From assembly GCA_942490535.1 (NCBI GenBank), contig CALNXQ010000002.1, positions 682,001 through 746,000 on the forward strand: a stretch of 64,000 bases of DNA, read 5' to 3'. The DNA is from JAEINY01 sp942490535 (lineage in GTDB: Bacteria > Bacteroidota > Bacteroidia > Bacteroidales > Marinilabiliaceae). The notes below the pieces were generated by a model. It did not search any database. It had not been told where the DNA came from and worked only from the letters and a program-made list of their open reading frames with translations. Numbering within the stretch: the first letter of the stretch is position 1; each line of letters begins with the position of its first letter. A program made the translations under genes and the position numbers. This document shows positions 26,351 through 35,509 of this stretch, one piece after another.

Positions 26351-29300
26351 GATCCAATTCAATTGAAATTTGCACTAAAGTACCTTTTTCAGCGGGATGG
26401 TGATCGGCCTTATTGGTGATTTTCAGCTCCACCCGGCCTCCATATGTCTCACTAACCATCTGCAAGCGACGTTCAGACAGGGCTATACCCTGTCCGTTCA
26501 CCATTTTTTCTTTCACCGGATAATACCCGCCACCATTGTCATCCACCGTGCAAAGTAATTGATCGTCCTTGCGGGAGTAACGCACCCGGATGCAGCCTTT
26601 ATCGCGGATACCGGAGATGCCATGAATCACGGCATTCTCCACAAACGGTTGCAGGAACAAACCAGGGATCTCAATGTTGTAGATGTCCAAAGTATCATCC
26701 ACCTCCACCTGGTATTTAAACCCAAATCTTAAAGCTTCCAGTTCCAGATAAGTTTCCACTGATTTTATCTCCTCCTCCAGTGGCACCAAGGCTTTATCGG
26801 AATGGTGTAACACCTGACGCATGAGGCCGGAGAACTCAGAGATGTAATGCGTCGCATCCTCGGTGCGTTCATCCATTACCAGGTGCTGAATAGAGTTCAG
26901 GGTATTAAACATGAAATGGGGATTGAGCTGCGAGCGGATGGCTTTTAACTCCAATTGGATCTTCTCCCGCTTTTGCGTCTCCTGCTTTTTAAGCTTCTTA
27001 TTGCGGTTGTAAAAGAACAGCCACCCTAAAAAGCCGGCTATAACCACTCCATTAAGCGTCCAGTAGAAGCGACTTTTATAGACTTCGGTCCGGCTGATTT
27101 GCTGCTCTTTGATATCAAAATAGCCTTTTAATGATTGGCAATAATTTTTTACGGTGTCAATCCAATAGCCTTTTTCCATATTGATCAACAATGGAATAGT
27201 GTGATCCCAAGTGGATTCAAACTGACCATCCGGATTAATTAAAAAAGCGGATCGCTGATAGGATACGTTAAAGGGCTTGGTTGAGGGTTGTTTCCAATCC
27301 GGATTAAAGAGCAATTTACCAGTGTAAACCTGTCTGATTTTTTCCATTTTCCGAGTTGTAATCACCGCGTCGGTTAAAACAACAACCGGCATAAAACGAT
27401 CATCATCCATGGCCTCTGTGATTATTCCCAACGATTCAATAGCCGGCAAATCATAGTCCTCTTCCATAGAGGCAAAGAATAAATGCACCCACTTGCCTTT
27501 CATGGATTCAAAAGAGACGGGCCGGCCCCCTTGATCTTCCACCGTAAAAGGAGGCACAGCATTTCCTACCAAAATTTGAGTGGCATCCCCCAGGTAAGTA
27601 TTAAAAAACCGGGTCGATTCACTTTGTGGATATAGTTCTGAAAAGTCAAGAAATAACTGCTGCGCTGTTTCAATTGCGCCTTTCCGAATCAACTCACCAA
27701 TTTGATAGGCCAACGAAAAATATCGCGCTTCTAAATCCAATAAATTTCTGGTCAAATTATATTTATCAGTAGATGATGGCTTTTCATTGGCAAAATTAGC
27801 TCCTTCCTTGAAAGCCTCAATGCGAGTATCCACAAAACCATTGAGATAGTCCCGCATTTGATAAGAGGAATAACTGTAATGTTTCCAAATCTCTTTGGGT
27901 TGCAACCACCTGCTTTTCCAGGCCTCCATATTTGGCAACTCTGAAAATTGTTGCTTATAAACACGTCGCGCCAAATGAAGACATCCAAAATACAAATTGG
28001 CTTCTAAATTTTTACGACCCCAAACGGTTAAATCAGTCGCTTCTATTTCCTGCCTCATCTGTTTTTTAAATTGATCCACAGCCTGATCAAACTTGCCAGG
28101 TGTATAATATGGCTGATTAGTGAGATTCTTTAGTTGGGCGGCCATGCGATGGGCCAGATTTAACTTATGGGCATGAGCACCAGAAAACAACCAACCTCCA
28201 CCAGTCAAGCGAGCATCAATTTCAAGCGACAAATCATCTCCTGGCTCTAAAAACAGCAGTGTTGAAAATGACGTTTCCTCTTCCTGATTCCCAATGCGCA
28301 TCGTCACTTCAGCCGGTCTGCTTAAAGGCAATTGCCACTGAAATGTCCCATCTGCGTTTACCGGGAGATCATCGTGTTTTACAAAATCATGATCCGGATA
28401 TTTTTGCAAAATGTAAAGTTTCACTTTTTGGTTCTTCCAACCCTTTATCTTCCCGCCCAGAGTAATCCCTTCACGCACTACCAACACTTCCTTTGGCAGG
28501 TATTGTGTTCGGTATAATTCGCCATAATTTCCACCACTAATGGAATAAAACGTCCCCTTGTCAAATCGCCCTTTTTCCTCATTATACTGAAGCGTATCGG
28601 CCACAGATATATCATGTTTAACAAATGCCCCCTGATCATAAATGCCCACTTCATTATCCCCCATTACTTCCTGCATTATTAAATGATTTTGACCAGCGAT
28701 ATGTACTACCCCCCGCCGTTTATTGAGCACATCCTCCACCGAACGGAACACCCATTTATCTCGCTGTCTGGTTGACTCCACCACGCCCAATGGCCAATTT
28801 GATTTCCCATAACCCGAATCATTTTTCGTGATTACCTGAGCGGGCATAAGTACCGGAAATACACTTTGCAGCTGCATTTGCAAGTAATAATTTACTTCTC
28901 CATTCTCTCGCATCCATCTTTTCATGAAATTCCTGTTATGAAATTCCTGGAACGAAGTCACTTCCTGATGCAACAGCGCCGCATTGTCAGGGTGCGCCTT
29001 CAAATGATGCATCACACCAAAATTATCAATGGTACATTCATATTTTAATCCCACCTGGTTGGTCAACTGTCGGTCCCACTCATTGAGCGGAGAAAACCCG
29101 GCATGTGTATCAAAACAATAATCATAATTCCAACCCACCATACGACTGACCTCTATTGCCATCTTCACCGAATCAGGGTATTTCACCAGCGGCCGAAATA
29201 TATAATAGCACTCTACAGATGTACCGGAATTTCCAGTCATTGAGTACAAAGTCCCTTTGGAATCGATAGATATCCCATAATTACACACCTTCACCACAAA

Positions 29301-29417
29301 CTCATCCCCCACCTTAAAATCATAGCGCAAGTTCATAGGTTGATCCGCAGCCCAGGAAGTACCCAGCATCAGCCACCCCATTATAAAAACAAAAAGTCGT
29401 TTGGTCATTGTCATCAC
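26343..29417 (-). CDS. LytS-type sensor histidine kinase with a TlpA/redoxin-like, cysteine-less sensor region
   Basis: 1024 residues, far above typical LytS kinases. Signal peptide (about 1-24), a unique N-terminal domain (25-310), a DUF4369-like beta domain (GGKIKGWKNQKVKLYILQKY, DDLPVNADGTFQW, LLFLEPGDDLSLEID; 316-420), helical linker, then a thioredoxin/redoxin-like domain (VPPFTVEDQGGRPVSFESMK at 621-640, GKWVHLFFAS at 641-650, SAFLINPDGQFEST at about 723-736). One membrane helix (about 787-803) and a His_kinase domain (LNPHFMFNTLNSIQHL, phospho-accepting His834) with an ATPase domain (FVENAVIHGISG, GGGYYPVKEK, GQGIALSERRLQMV). Where TlpA has WCxxC, this protein has MEEDY (651-655), so the fold cannot do disulfide chemistry and may be a ligand sensor. 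The response regulator gene overlaps its end. Confidence 0.88.
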   Translation of the reverse strand: MMTMTKRLFVFIMGWLMLGTSWAADQPMNLRYDFKVGDEFVVKVCNYGISIDSKGTLYSMTGNSGTSVECYYIFRPLVKYPDSVKMAIEVSRMVGWNYDYCFDTHAGFSPLNEWDRQLTNQVGLKYECTIDNFGVMHHLKAHPDNAALLHQEVTSFQEFHNRNFMKRWMRENGEVNYYLQMQLQSVFPVLMPAQVITKNDSGYGKSNWPLGVVESTRQRDKWVFRSVEDVLNKRRGVVHIAGQNHLIMQEVMGDNEVGIYDQGAFVKHDISVADTLQYNEEKGRFDKGTFYSISGGNYGELYRTQYLPKEVLVVREGITLGGKIKGWKNQKVKLYILQKYPDHDFVKHDDLPVNADGTFQWQLPLSRPAEVTMRIGNQEEETSFSTLLFLEPGDDLSLEIDARLTGGGWLFSGAHAHKLNLAHRMAAQLKNLTNQPYYTPGKFDQAVDQFKKQMRQEIEATDLTVWGRKNLEANLYFGCLHLARRVYKQQFSELPNMEAWKSRWLQPKEIWKHYSYSSYQMRDYLNGFVDTRIEAFKEGANFANEKPSSTDKYNLTRNLLDLEARYFSLAYQIGELIRKGAIETAQQLFLDFSELYPQSESTRFFNTYLGDATQILVGNAVPPFTVEDQGGRPVSFESMKGKWVHLFFASMEEDYDLPAIESLGIITEAMDDDRFMPVVVLTDAVITTRKMEKIRQVYTGKLLFNPDWKQPSTKPFNVSYQRSAFLINPDGQFESTWDHTIPLLINMEKGYWIDTVKNYCQSLKGYFDIKEQQISRTEVYKSRFYWTLNGVVIAGFLGWLFFYNRNKKLKKQETQKREKIQLELKAIRSQLNPHFMFNTLNSIQHLVMDERTEDATHYISEFSGLMRQVLHHSDKALVPLEEEIKSVETYLELEALRFGFKYQVEVDDTLDIYNIEIPGLFLQPFVENAVIHGISGIRDKGCIRVRYSRKDDQLLCTVDDNGGGYYPVKEKMVNGQGIALSERRLQMVSETYGGRVELKITNKADHHPAEKGTLVQISIELDHE

Positions 29418-29736
29418 ATTTCAGTTTTGAATTAAACAAAAAATTAGTTCAAAACAAAGATGAAGCTTCCTTATGGGATGATTTGGAGTGAATGAGAGGA
29501 TGGTGGTGTTGAATGAGGAATTGGCCTTGAAAGGAGAGGGCAATAGCCAGACCATTATAATCCCAGCGGAACTGTTCCTTTATGTACTCTATAAAATACA
29601 TTTTTCCTGAAAAGAGTCAAGAGCTCTCCATATATTCTATAACATACTAATAACCAACTCTACCGAAGAAATAATTTCATAATTTTAGTCCACTTCTCCA
29701 TTATAATTTAATTCGAAACAGTAAAAACCGATTACC
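29418..29736. other. Intergenic region between divergent kinase and helical-protein genes
   Basis: About 320 bases with no open frame of note. It must hold both divergent promoters. AT-rich stretches at 29590-29720 are suitable, but I see no complete -33/-7 pair. Confidence 0.4.
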
Positions 29737-30048
29737 ATGAAAGATTCAACTAAACGTGATTTTGTTAATCAAATCATTAAGCTTGTAGAGGATGAAAATG
29801 ACCACCTAAGTGAACAGGGATTCACCTCTGATGGTAAATTAACATCTTTAAAGGAGAAAAAAATGGTGTGCGAAGATGCTGAAATGAAGCAACAAGCTGC
29901 CATGGCCAAATCCAAAGAAGCCACGGAGGAAGCCAAACTTTCGCTAAATGACGCTTACAAAGAAGCCTCCAACATGGCGGATGCCATTGCAGGTTTGCTA
30001 GGTAAACAAAACGAAATTGTGAAGAAAATGCGGAAATTCCGAAACTAA
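29737..30048 (+). CDS. Small, highly charged alpha-helical protein of unknown function
   Basis: 103 residues (MKDSTKRDFVNQIIKLVEDE start). No signal peptide, no membrane helix, no cysteine cluster (one Cys). The composition is rich in K, E, A and M, with a long predicted helix from about residue 38 (KEKKMVCEDAEMKQQAAMAK, SKEATEEAKLSLNDAYKEAS, NMADAIAGLLGKQNEIVKKM), suggesting a helical bundle or coiled coil. Coding is supported by a good ATG context after an AT-rich leader, family-like codon use and a stem-loop 13 bases after the stop. I do not recognise the family. Confidence 0.65.
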   Translation: MKDSTKRDFVNQIIKLVEDENDHLSEQGFTSDGKLTSLKEKKMVCEDAEMKQQAAMAKSKEATEEAKLSLNDAYKEASNMADAIAGLLGKQNEIVKKMRKFRN

Positions 30049-30060
30049 AAATCCCAATTA

Positions 30061-30088
30061 CCAACGCCAGGCCATAGTCTGGCGTTGG
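30061..30088 (+). terminator. Stem-loop after the helical-protein gene
   Basis: A perfect 10-bp stem (CCAACGCCAG and complement) with an 8-base loop, 13 bases after the stop. The T run is weak (TGCCTTG), so termination is likely but not certain. Confidence 0.65.
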
Positions 30089-30106
30089 TGCCTTGTAAAA
30101 AAGATG

Positions 30107-30260
30107 TAGTGTCCTCCGGCTGATATCCTTGTATGCTTTGGCAGACTATTGTATTTGGATGCAATGGAATGATGACTAGGGATTCACGATTGGTGATTTA
30201 AGAATTTGGCATTTTTCATTTGCTGATCCATAATCAGTTATTTGGTTCTGCCCCGGCCAG
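30107..30260 (+). repeat. Diverged copy of an about 150-bp sequence also found at 59358-59515
   Basis: Aligned by eye: AGTGTC..CGGCTGATATCCTTG, CAGACTATTGTATTTGG, TGGAATGATGA, GATTTAAGA and TTATTTGGTTC recur in the same order and spacing in the second copy. At 59334 the equivalent is read as a short frame with a hydrophobic segment (SVLLLIFLYYLAAYCFW); here stops interrupt it. It looks like a decaying gene fragment. Confidence 0.5.
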
Positions 30261-30299
30261 GTTAGGGCTTTAGCCCTTTTATATTTCATCCGCTTTCGT

Positions 30300-30561
30300 A
30301 TTAAGAAAAACCTGTGAAGACACCTCCCCAAACCCGGACAACATTTCTAAGGTCCCCAACACACCTTACCCACCTGTCAACACCATCTCTACAACTAAAA
30401 ACAATACCTTCACAAGCTATAGAGGTGTTGTTTTGCCATCCAGCGCTAGTGTTGTACGTCCGGGCACTGTCTCCAAAAGCTTCAGAGGTAGTGCTACCAA
30501 CCTCGGCGATTGCGCTACAGCTTACAGAGGTACTTTCGCAAAGAAAAACAGCTGCTTTATC
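30300..30561. repeat. Degenerate tandem array with 21-bp period (array A)
   Basis: On the minus strand successive 21-base units begin GTAGCGCAATCGCCGAGG, GTAGCACTACCTCTGAAG, with further weaker units such as GTAGAGATGGTGTTGACAGG at multiples of 21. Translated, this gives a seven-residue periodicity (SVSCSAI / AEVGSTT / SEAFGDS / ARTYNTS). No start, signal or family resemblance supports a real protein. It abuts the 3' end of group II intron copy 1. Confidence 0.45.
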
Positions 30562-32483
30562 AATCGAGTAGGTAGGGGGATTACTCCCCCGCCCTCTCAC
30601 ACCACCGTACGTACTCTCGTATACGGCGATTTCAAGTTAATTTTGTAACAGAGCATATTTATTCGACATATTAAACAAACCTAAATCTTCAAACCATTTA
30701 AGGCTCATCGCTTGATGAACTTGTGGACATGCCGACTTGCGCCACCAGCCCTTACCCGAAAGGGCTAAAATCCAACTTTGCCAATTTGGAACGCCTAAAC
30801 TTTTTAAAAAGCGCTTAAGCGTAATGGCTCGTTTGCATTGCTTTAGACGGTAACATCGTAATTTTCGACGAATCCATGCATCTAGGTTACGCAAAAGACT
30901 TTTACATTTAGCGATGTGAAAATAATTCAACCACCCTCTAAGTACGGGGATCAATTCAGAAACTACTTTCTCAAAATTCACCCCTCGATTCCTCTTGGTT
31001 AGTTCTCTTACCTTCTTCTTTAAGCGCACTACACTTTGATTTGCTATGGTAATCATACCAAAATCAAGTATGGTATAACCTAAAAATTTTGTCTCGCTGC
31101 TTTTGCATACCTGACTTTTCTGTTCATTTACTTTTAGTTTAAGTTTGTGGGTGAGATATGAACAAACAGATTCCTTTACTCTCTCGCCTGCTCTTTGGCT
31201 GCGAACAAAAATGCTGAAATCGTCCGCATACCGAACAAAGTAATGTCCTCGCTTTTCAAGTTCCTTATCCAATTCATCTAAAACAATGTTAGACAAGAGT
31301 GGAGAAAGCGGACTTCCTTGCGGTGTTCCTTTCAGGCGTTGATGAACTAATCCACCAACCATGACGCCACTTTGTAAGTATTTGCGTATTAGCTTTAGAA
31401 GTTGCTTGTCTTTGAGAAGCTTTGACAGACGATGCATCAACCTATCATGGTTAACTTCATCAAAGAAGCTCTTCATATCCATGTCAACAACTACATTTCG
31501 ACCGTCGGACACGTAACTACCAGCTCGTACAATGGCTTGCTGTGCATTACGCTTCGGACGAAAACCGTAGCTATGATCTGAAAATACTTGTTCGTAAATG
31601 GGGGTCAGAACCTGAGAAATGGCCTGTTGGATAATCCTGTCTTTTACGGTTGGAATTCCCAACTGACGTACACCACCATTGGGCTTAGGTATTTCTACTG
31701 TTTTTACTGCCGAGGGAAGGTATTCGCCCCGAAGTATCTGGTTTACTAACTCGTCTCCTTCTTTTGAAAACCAGTCAGCGAAATTTCCGACGGGAACATT
31801 ATCTACTCCCGCTACGCCCTTGTTCCTTTTCACCCTCATGTAGGCTCTATTCAAATTGTGAGCGGAGCATACAATGCCGATTAACTCTTCTGTAAAGACT
31901 CGTCCTTGATTCGTCTCTTTGTCTGCTTGTTCCGTCAATGTTGTTCTCGCTCCGTTTACGTCTTCACGATTTCCAAATTGACCAATAGCCTCCTGCTTAT
32001 GCTCTATGAACATATCACGCTGGTAAGCTATTTGTTGCTGGTACTCCATAGACAAAAGTCTTGTCCGACTGCTTCTTTAATTAATTGATTCAGACCTTCT
32101 CTCTGCTTAAAAAAAAAAAACAGAAATACTATGTCTTCTGCTGACTTCTCAAAACCCTTAGCTGATCGTCTCCGATCAGTTTGTTACTTAATGCAACGCG
32201 TTATGAGATCTCTCGGGATAAGGTAACATACTTTCGTCACGTCCTACTTGATTTACTCTAAGTGGTTACGGTTGACTTTTGGGCCTTCCCAATCCATAGC
32301 TCGGTTGCCCACCACTAGTAAGCCTTATATCAAGTTCCTGTCCGTTAAAACGGTGACTTTGCTGATGGCTTCCTTCAGATTTGGAGTCGCCTCCAACACC
32401 CTTGCCAATTGCTAGTTCTTCCTGTCAACTCGGCGAACTCAAGAACTTCTCATCTTGATAGCATATTACCATGCCCGACATAC
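30562..32483 (-). mobile_element. Group II intron, copy 1
   Basis: About 1922 bases identical, apart from three substitutions seen and the length of an A/T tract, to 40803-42733; the limits are where identity ends. On the minus strand it begins GTATGTCGGGC (a variant of GUGYG). The region 32056-32483 is the structured 5' part (domains I-IV) and the tail after the ORF holds domain V-like GCCGTATACGAGAGTACG then TACGGT, and a domain VI-like hairpin GGGGGAGTAATCCCCC, ending CTCGATT. The insertion lies directly behind the terminator of the alkaline phosphatase gene, in the same orientation. Confidence 0.85.
30637..32055 (-). CDS. ltrA: Group II intron reverse transcriptase/maturase (copy 1)
   Basis: 472 residues. 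Reverse transcriptase blocks: VEIPKPNGGVRQLGIPTVKD (RT2), YGFRPKRNAQQAI (RT3), VVDMDMKSFFDEVNHDRLM (RT4), QGSPLSPLLSNIVLDELD (RT5-like), the catalytic FVRYADDFSIF (YADD), and LGYTI. A maturase (X/GIIM) region follows: LRGWLNYFHIAKCKSLLRNL, DAWIRRKLRCYRLKQCKRAI. No HNH endonuclease domain is present, so target-primed insertion would use another primer. It promotes splicing and reverse splicing of its host intron. It differs from copy 2 at two residues (RAYMRVKRN versus RAYKRVKRN; RAGSYVSD versus RACSYVSD). Confidence 0.95.
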   Translation of the reverse strand: MSMEYQQQIAYQRDMFIEHKQEAIGQFGNREDVNGARTTLTEQADKETNQGRVFTEELIGIVCSAHNLNRAYMRVKRNKGVAGVDNVPVGNFADWFSKEGDELVNQILRGEYLPSAVKTVEIPKPNGGVRQLGIPTVKDRIIQQAISQVLTPIYEQVFSDHSYGFRPKRNAQQAIVRAGSYVSDGRNVVVDMDMKSFFDEVNHDRLMHRLSKLLKDKQLLKLIRKYLQSGVMVGGLVHQRLKGTPQGSPLSPLLSNIVLDELDKELEKRGHYFVRYADDFSIFVRSQRAGERVKESVCSYLTHKLKLKVNEQKSQVCKSSETKFLGYTILDFGMITIANQSVVRLKKKVRELTKRNRGVNFEKVVSELIPVLRGWLNYFHIAKCKSLLRNLDAWIRRKLRCYRLKQCKRAITLKRFLKSLGVPNWQSWILALSGKGWWRKSACPQVHQAMSLKWFEDLGLFNMSNKYALLQN

Positions 32484-32486
32484 CAA

Positions 32487-32515
32487 AAAAAGCCGCTCCG
32501 AAAAACGAAGCGACT
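32487..32515 (-). terminator. Terminator of the alkaline phosphatase gene
   Basis: AGTCGCTTCG / CGGAGCGGCT imperfect stem with TTTT loop, followed by seven T on the minus strand. Group II intron copy 1 starts immediately after the T run. Confidence 0.85.
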
Positions 32516-32545
32516 TGACTAAACTATTGAAATTAAAATTGAAGT

Positions 32546-33721
32546 CTATTTATCCTTGTCTTTTTGTTTGAAGCGGAACAATTTATACATTTTTTCAAAC
32601 AGCTCTGTATTTTCGTAGATGCCTTGAAATTCTTCGGCTCCGGGACCAAAAGCAAAAACGGGCACCATAACAGCCGTGTGATTACCAGTTGTAAAGCCGG
32701 ACTTCACATACCCTTTTTGTTGATCGCCCCCTTCAATGCTCATCCCTCCTGTTTCATGATCAGCCGTCACGATCACTAAGGTTCGCCGATCTTCCACCGC
32801 AAACGCCAGTGCTTTGGCCACTGCTTTGTCCATATCCAATACTTCGCCGGTGGCATATGAGGCATCGTTCTGGTGTGATCCCCAGTCAATCTGGCTGCCT
32901 TCTACCATCAGGAAAAATCCTTTACTATCGGCATTATTTAATACCTCAATGGCTTTGGAGGTTGATTTGATAAGCATGTCGCCGCGATCGCGATACCCGG
33001 CATTGTGCCCCACCGCTGTTAAAACCGCTAACTTACCACTGTTGAAAGCAGCTACTTCATCCACATCGTAACCTACTTTATAGCCTTTCTGGTTCAATTC
33101 CAATACTAAATTTCGCTGATCCACGCGCTTGGTGAAAAAGTCGGCCCCGCCACCAATAAACACATCGATATCCGTATTCATAAAGTCACCGGCTATTTCT
33201 TCATACATTTCACGCTTGGGCTGATGGGCAATGAATGACGCCGGGGTGGCATGGGTAATGGCGGAGGTGGACACCAAGCCGGTGGCTTTCTCATGACGCT
33301 CGGCATACTCCAGAATGGACGTGACCGGCTGACCCTCCAGATCCACGCCTATGGCACCATTATATGTTTTCGTCCCGGTAGAAATAGCTGTTCCACCGGC
33401 AGCGGAATCCGTCACATAATCATCTCCACTTTGGGTTTTACTAAAACCAATGTGCTTCATGTTTTGAATATTCAACAGGCCTCCATTGGCCGTTATACCG
33501 GCAAAAACATGGGATACCCCCATTCCATCACCGATGAAAAGAATGATATTTTTGGGATGTTTCTTAAAACGCAACTCATCCTCACGATATATTTTCACCG
33601 GGTGTTTCTGCTCAACCGTGTACTCATATTTGGTATGCACCGTCTTGTAATCTTCCTGTGCATTGCCATGAACATTGGCCATTATCAGAAATGCCAGTGT
33701 CAGTTTTAGTATGTTTTTCAT
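32546..33721 (-). CDS. Alkaline phosphatase (PhoA-type superfamily), secreted
   Basis: 391 residues with a signal peptide (LKLTLAFLIMANVHGNAQ). Motifs of the alkaline phosphatase superfamily: metal-binding IILFIGDGMGVSH (Asp65), nucleophile Ser106 in VTDSAAGGTAIST, HATPASF, VEGSQIDWGSHQND, VTADHETGGMSIEG and TTGNHTAVMVPVFAFGPG. By family it hydrolyses phosphate monoesters in the periplasm or outside, using two zinc ions and one magnesium. It is monocistronic, divergent from the multiheme cytochrome gene, with its own terminator. No Pho-box was identified. Confidence 0.93.
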   Translation of the reverse strand: MKNILKLTLAFLIMANVHGNAQEDYKTVHTKYEYTVEQKHPVKIYREDELRFKKHPKNIILFIGDGMGVSHVFAGITANGGLLNIQNMKHIGFSKTQSGDDYVTDSAAGGTAISTGTKTYNGAIGVDLEGQPVTSILEYAERHEKATGLVSTSAITHATPASFIAHQPKREMYEEIAGDFMNTDIDVFIGGGADFFTKRVDQRNLVLELNQKGYKVGYDVDEVAAFNSGKLAVLTAVGHNAGYRDRGDMLIKSTSKAIEVLNNADSKGFFLMVEGSQIDWGSHQNDASYATGEVLDMDKAVAKALAFAVEDRRTLVIVTADHETGGMSIEGGDQQKGYVKSGFTTGNHTAVMVPVFAFGPGAEEFQGIYENTELFEKMYKLFRFKQKDKDK

Positions 33722-33858
33722 CTTATGTAAACAGGTTTGTTATCAATTGAACAACGAAAAAAGTTTTTTTTCCTAAGAAAAACAAGAGGTGAACCGGTTT
33801 GTTTAGCGGTTTTAACAATTTATGGCTTTTTTAACATGTTAAACCCTCACTATTTCGT

Positions 33859-33888
33859 TGACAATAATCAATGGCTTATTATTGATAT
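33859..33888. promoter_or_regulatory. Inverted repeat between divergent phosphatase and cytochrome genes
   Basis: CAATAATCAAT ... ATTGATATTG, an inverted repeat with one bulged base and an 8-base centre, in the divergent intergenic region 33722-33928. It is a possible operator; the factor is unknown. Confidence 0.35.
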
Positions 33889-33928
33889 TGCCAAACAAGA
33901 CCTGTAACTTCATACAAAATCCATCGCT

Positions 33929-35419
33929 ATGAAACTTCCCAAATCCTATTACAACAATCTTTCGCTTATAGGCACCATCATTGCCGGCATCGCGCTAATC
34001 GCCATCCTCTTTACTTTCATTCTCTCCTTTGTCTTTGATGAAGGGGGTACTTACCTGGGTTTGTTTACCTACATCCTGCTGCCAACCATTATGGTATTGG
34101 GCTTGCTACTCATTCCCATCGGCATGATGCGGGCCACCCGCCGGGCCAAAAAAAGACACGAATCCCTATCGCCCCGCTGGTTAGTCATCGATTTTAACGA
34201 TTACCGCTACCGAAATGCCGCTTCCATCTTTATCATTGGTACTGTGGTATTGATCTTACTGTCGGCAGTGGGAAGTTACGAAGCCTATCATTACTCCGAG
34301 TCGGTTGAATTTTGTGGCACTCTTTGCCACGAAGTGATGAACCCGGAACACACCACCTATCTGAATTCCTCTCACGCCCGCGTGAAATGTGTGGAGTGCC
34401 ATGTAGGTCACGGCGCCGATTGGTATGTAAAATCCAAATTATCGGGTCTCTACCAGGTGTATGCGGTACTCACCAATAACTTCCCCCGCCCCATTCCTAC
34501 ACCCATTACCAGTCTGCGCCCGGCACGTGAAACCTGTGAAGAATGCCACTGGCCACAAAAATTTTACAACAATAAATTACAATTCGAGAAGCATTTTTTA
34601 TCCGATTCAGCCAACACCGAGTGGAACATTCATTTACGCATGAAAACCGGCGGGATGCACACGGCAGATAATCTGAAAGAAGGCATTCACTGGCACATCA
34701 ATTCCAATGTTAAGATCGAATACATTGCGTCACCGGCTGACAAGGAAAGCATCCCATGGGTGCGTTACACCAACCTGGAGACGGGGGATACTACCCTTTA
34801 TGAGGACACGTTTATGCCACTGGAACCGGAAGAAATCGCGGCTGCCACACCACGCACCATGGATTGTATGGATTGCCACAACCGGCCTTCACACAAGTAC
34901 CGCTTACCTTCGGAGTTTGTCGATTATGCCCTTACTTCGGGCGAAATACCCAACATCCCGGAAGTCAAGCGTCTGGCCATGGAGGTATTAAAAGATCCCT
35001 ATCCAACTACAGATACTGCCCTGTTAGTCATCCAAAAAACTTTCGCAGAATTCTATCGTGACAACTACCCGGACGTTCCCACCAGTTTTGTGGACCAGGC
35101 CATTACCGGCGTGACCACTGGTTTCAAAAACAATATCTTCCCGGAGATGGGTGCCAGCTGGGATGTGTATCCCGATCACATTGGTCACGTGGAGTTCAAC
35201 GGGTGCTTCCGCTGCCACAATGATATGCACGAAAGTAGCTCCGGCCTGAAAATCACGAAAGATTGTAATGCCTGTCATACCATTCTGATGCAAGGCACAC
35301 CAGATAATGCTCAAAGTACAACCCTGCATGAAAGTCTGGAATTTCAGCATCCGGTGGATATTGATGGAGCCTGGCGGGAATCCCTCTGTACCGATTGTCA
35401 TCGATACTTGTATCTATAA
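33929..35419 (+). CDS. NapC/NirT-type membrane-anchored multiheme c-type cytochrome
   Basis: 496 residues. Membrane helices at about 13-35, 45-67 and 98-115 precede a periplasmic domain with heme-binding motifs: CGTLCH (C-x3-CH, from residue 129), CVECH, CEECH, CMDCH, CFRCH, CNACH and CTDCH, seven in all. The FCGTLCHEVMNPE and SHARVKCVECHVGHGADW segments are as in NapC/NirT quinol dehydrogenases. Such proteins move electrons from the quinol pool to periplasmic reductases. No reductase gene is next to it, so the acceptor is unknown. A strong terminator follows within 7 bases of the stop. Confidence 0.9.
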   Translation: MKLPKSYYNNLSLIGTIIAGIALIAILFTFILSFVFDEGGTYLGLFTYILLPTIMVLGLLLIPIGMMRATRRAKKRHESLSPRWLVIDFNDYRYRNAASIFIIGTVVLILLSAVGSYEAYHYSESVEFCGTLCHEVMNPEHTTYLNSSHARVKCVECHVGHGADWYVKSKLSGLYQVYAVLTNNFPRPIPTPITSLRPARETCEECHWPQKFYNNKLQFEKHFLSDSANTEWNIHLRMKTGGMHTADNLKEGIHWHINSNVKIEYIASPADKESIPWVRYTNLETGDTTLYEDTFMPLEPEEIAAATPRTMDCMDCHNRPSHKYRLPSEFVDYALTSGEIPNIPEVKRLAMEVLKDPYPTTDTALLVIQKTFAEFYRDNYPDVPTSFVDQAITGVTTGFKNNIFPEMGASWDVYPDHIGHVEFNGCFRCHNDMHESSSGLKITKDCNACHTILMQGTPDNAQSTTLHESLEFQHPVDIDGAWRESLCTDCHRYLYL

Positions 35420-35425
35420 CAGATA

Positions 35426-35463
35426 AAAAGCCCCTCCCGGAATGAATGGGAGGGGCTTTTTTT
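35426..35463. terminator. Terminator between cytochrome and GH3 genes
   Basis: AAAAGCCCCTCCC / GGGAGGGGCTTTT stem with 8-base loop and T run; sits between convergent genes and can work both ways. Confidence 0.92.
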
Positions 35464-35509
35464 CATTTGATCAGTGATGATACTACCTTATATGCACCTT
35501 ATATCGGTA

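Noticed and set aside
30301..30600. 99-codon minus-strand frame with cysteine- and threonine-rich heptads as a repeat protein
   Set aside because: The seven-residue period follows from the 21-bp DNA array; the start lies inside the group II intron and there is no signal or known family.
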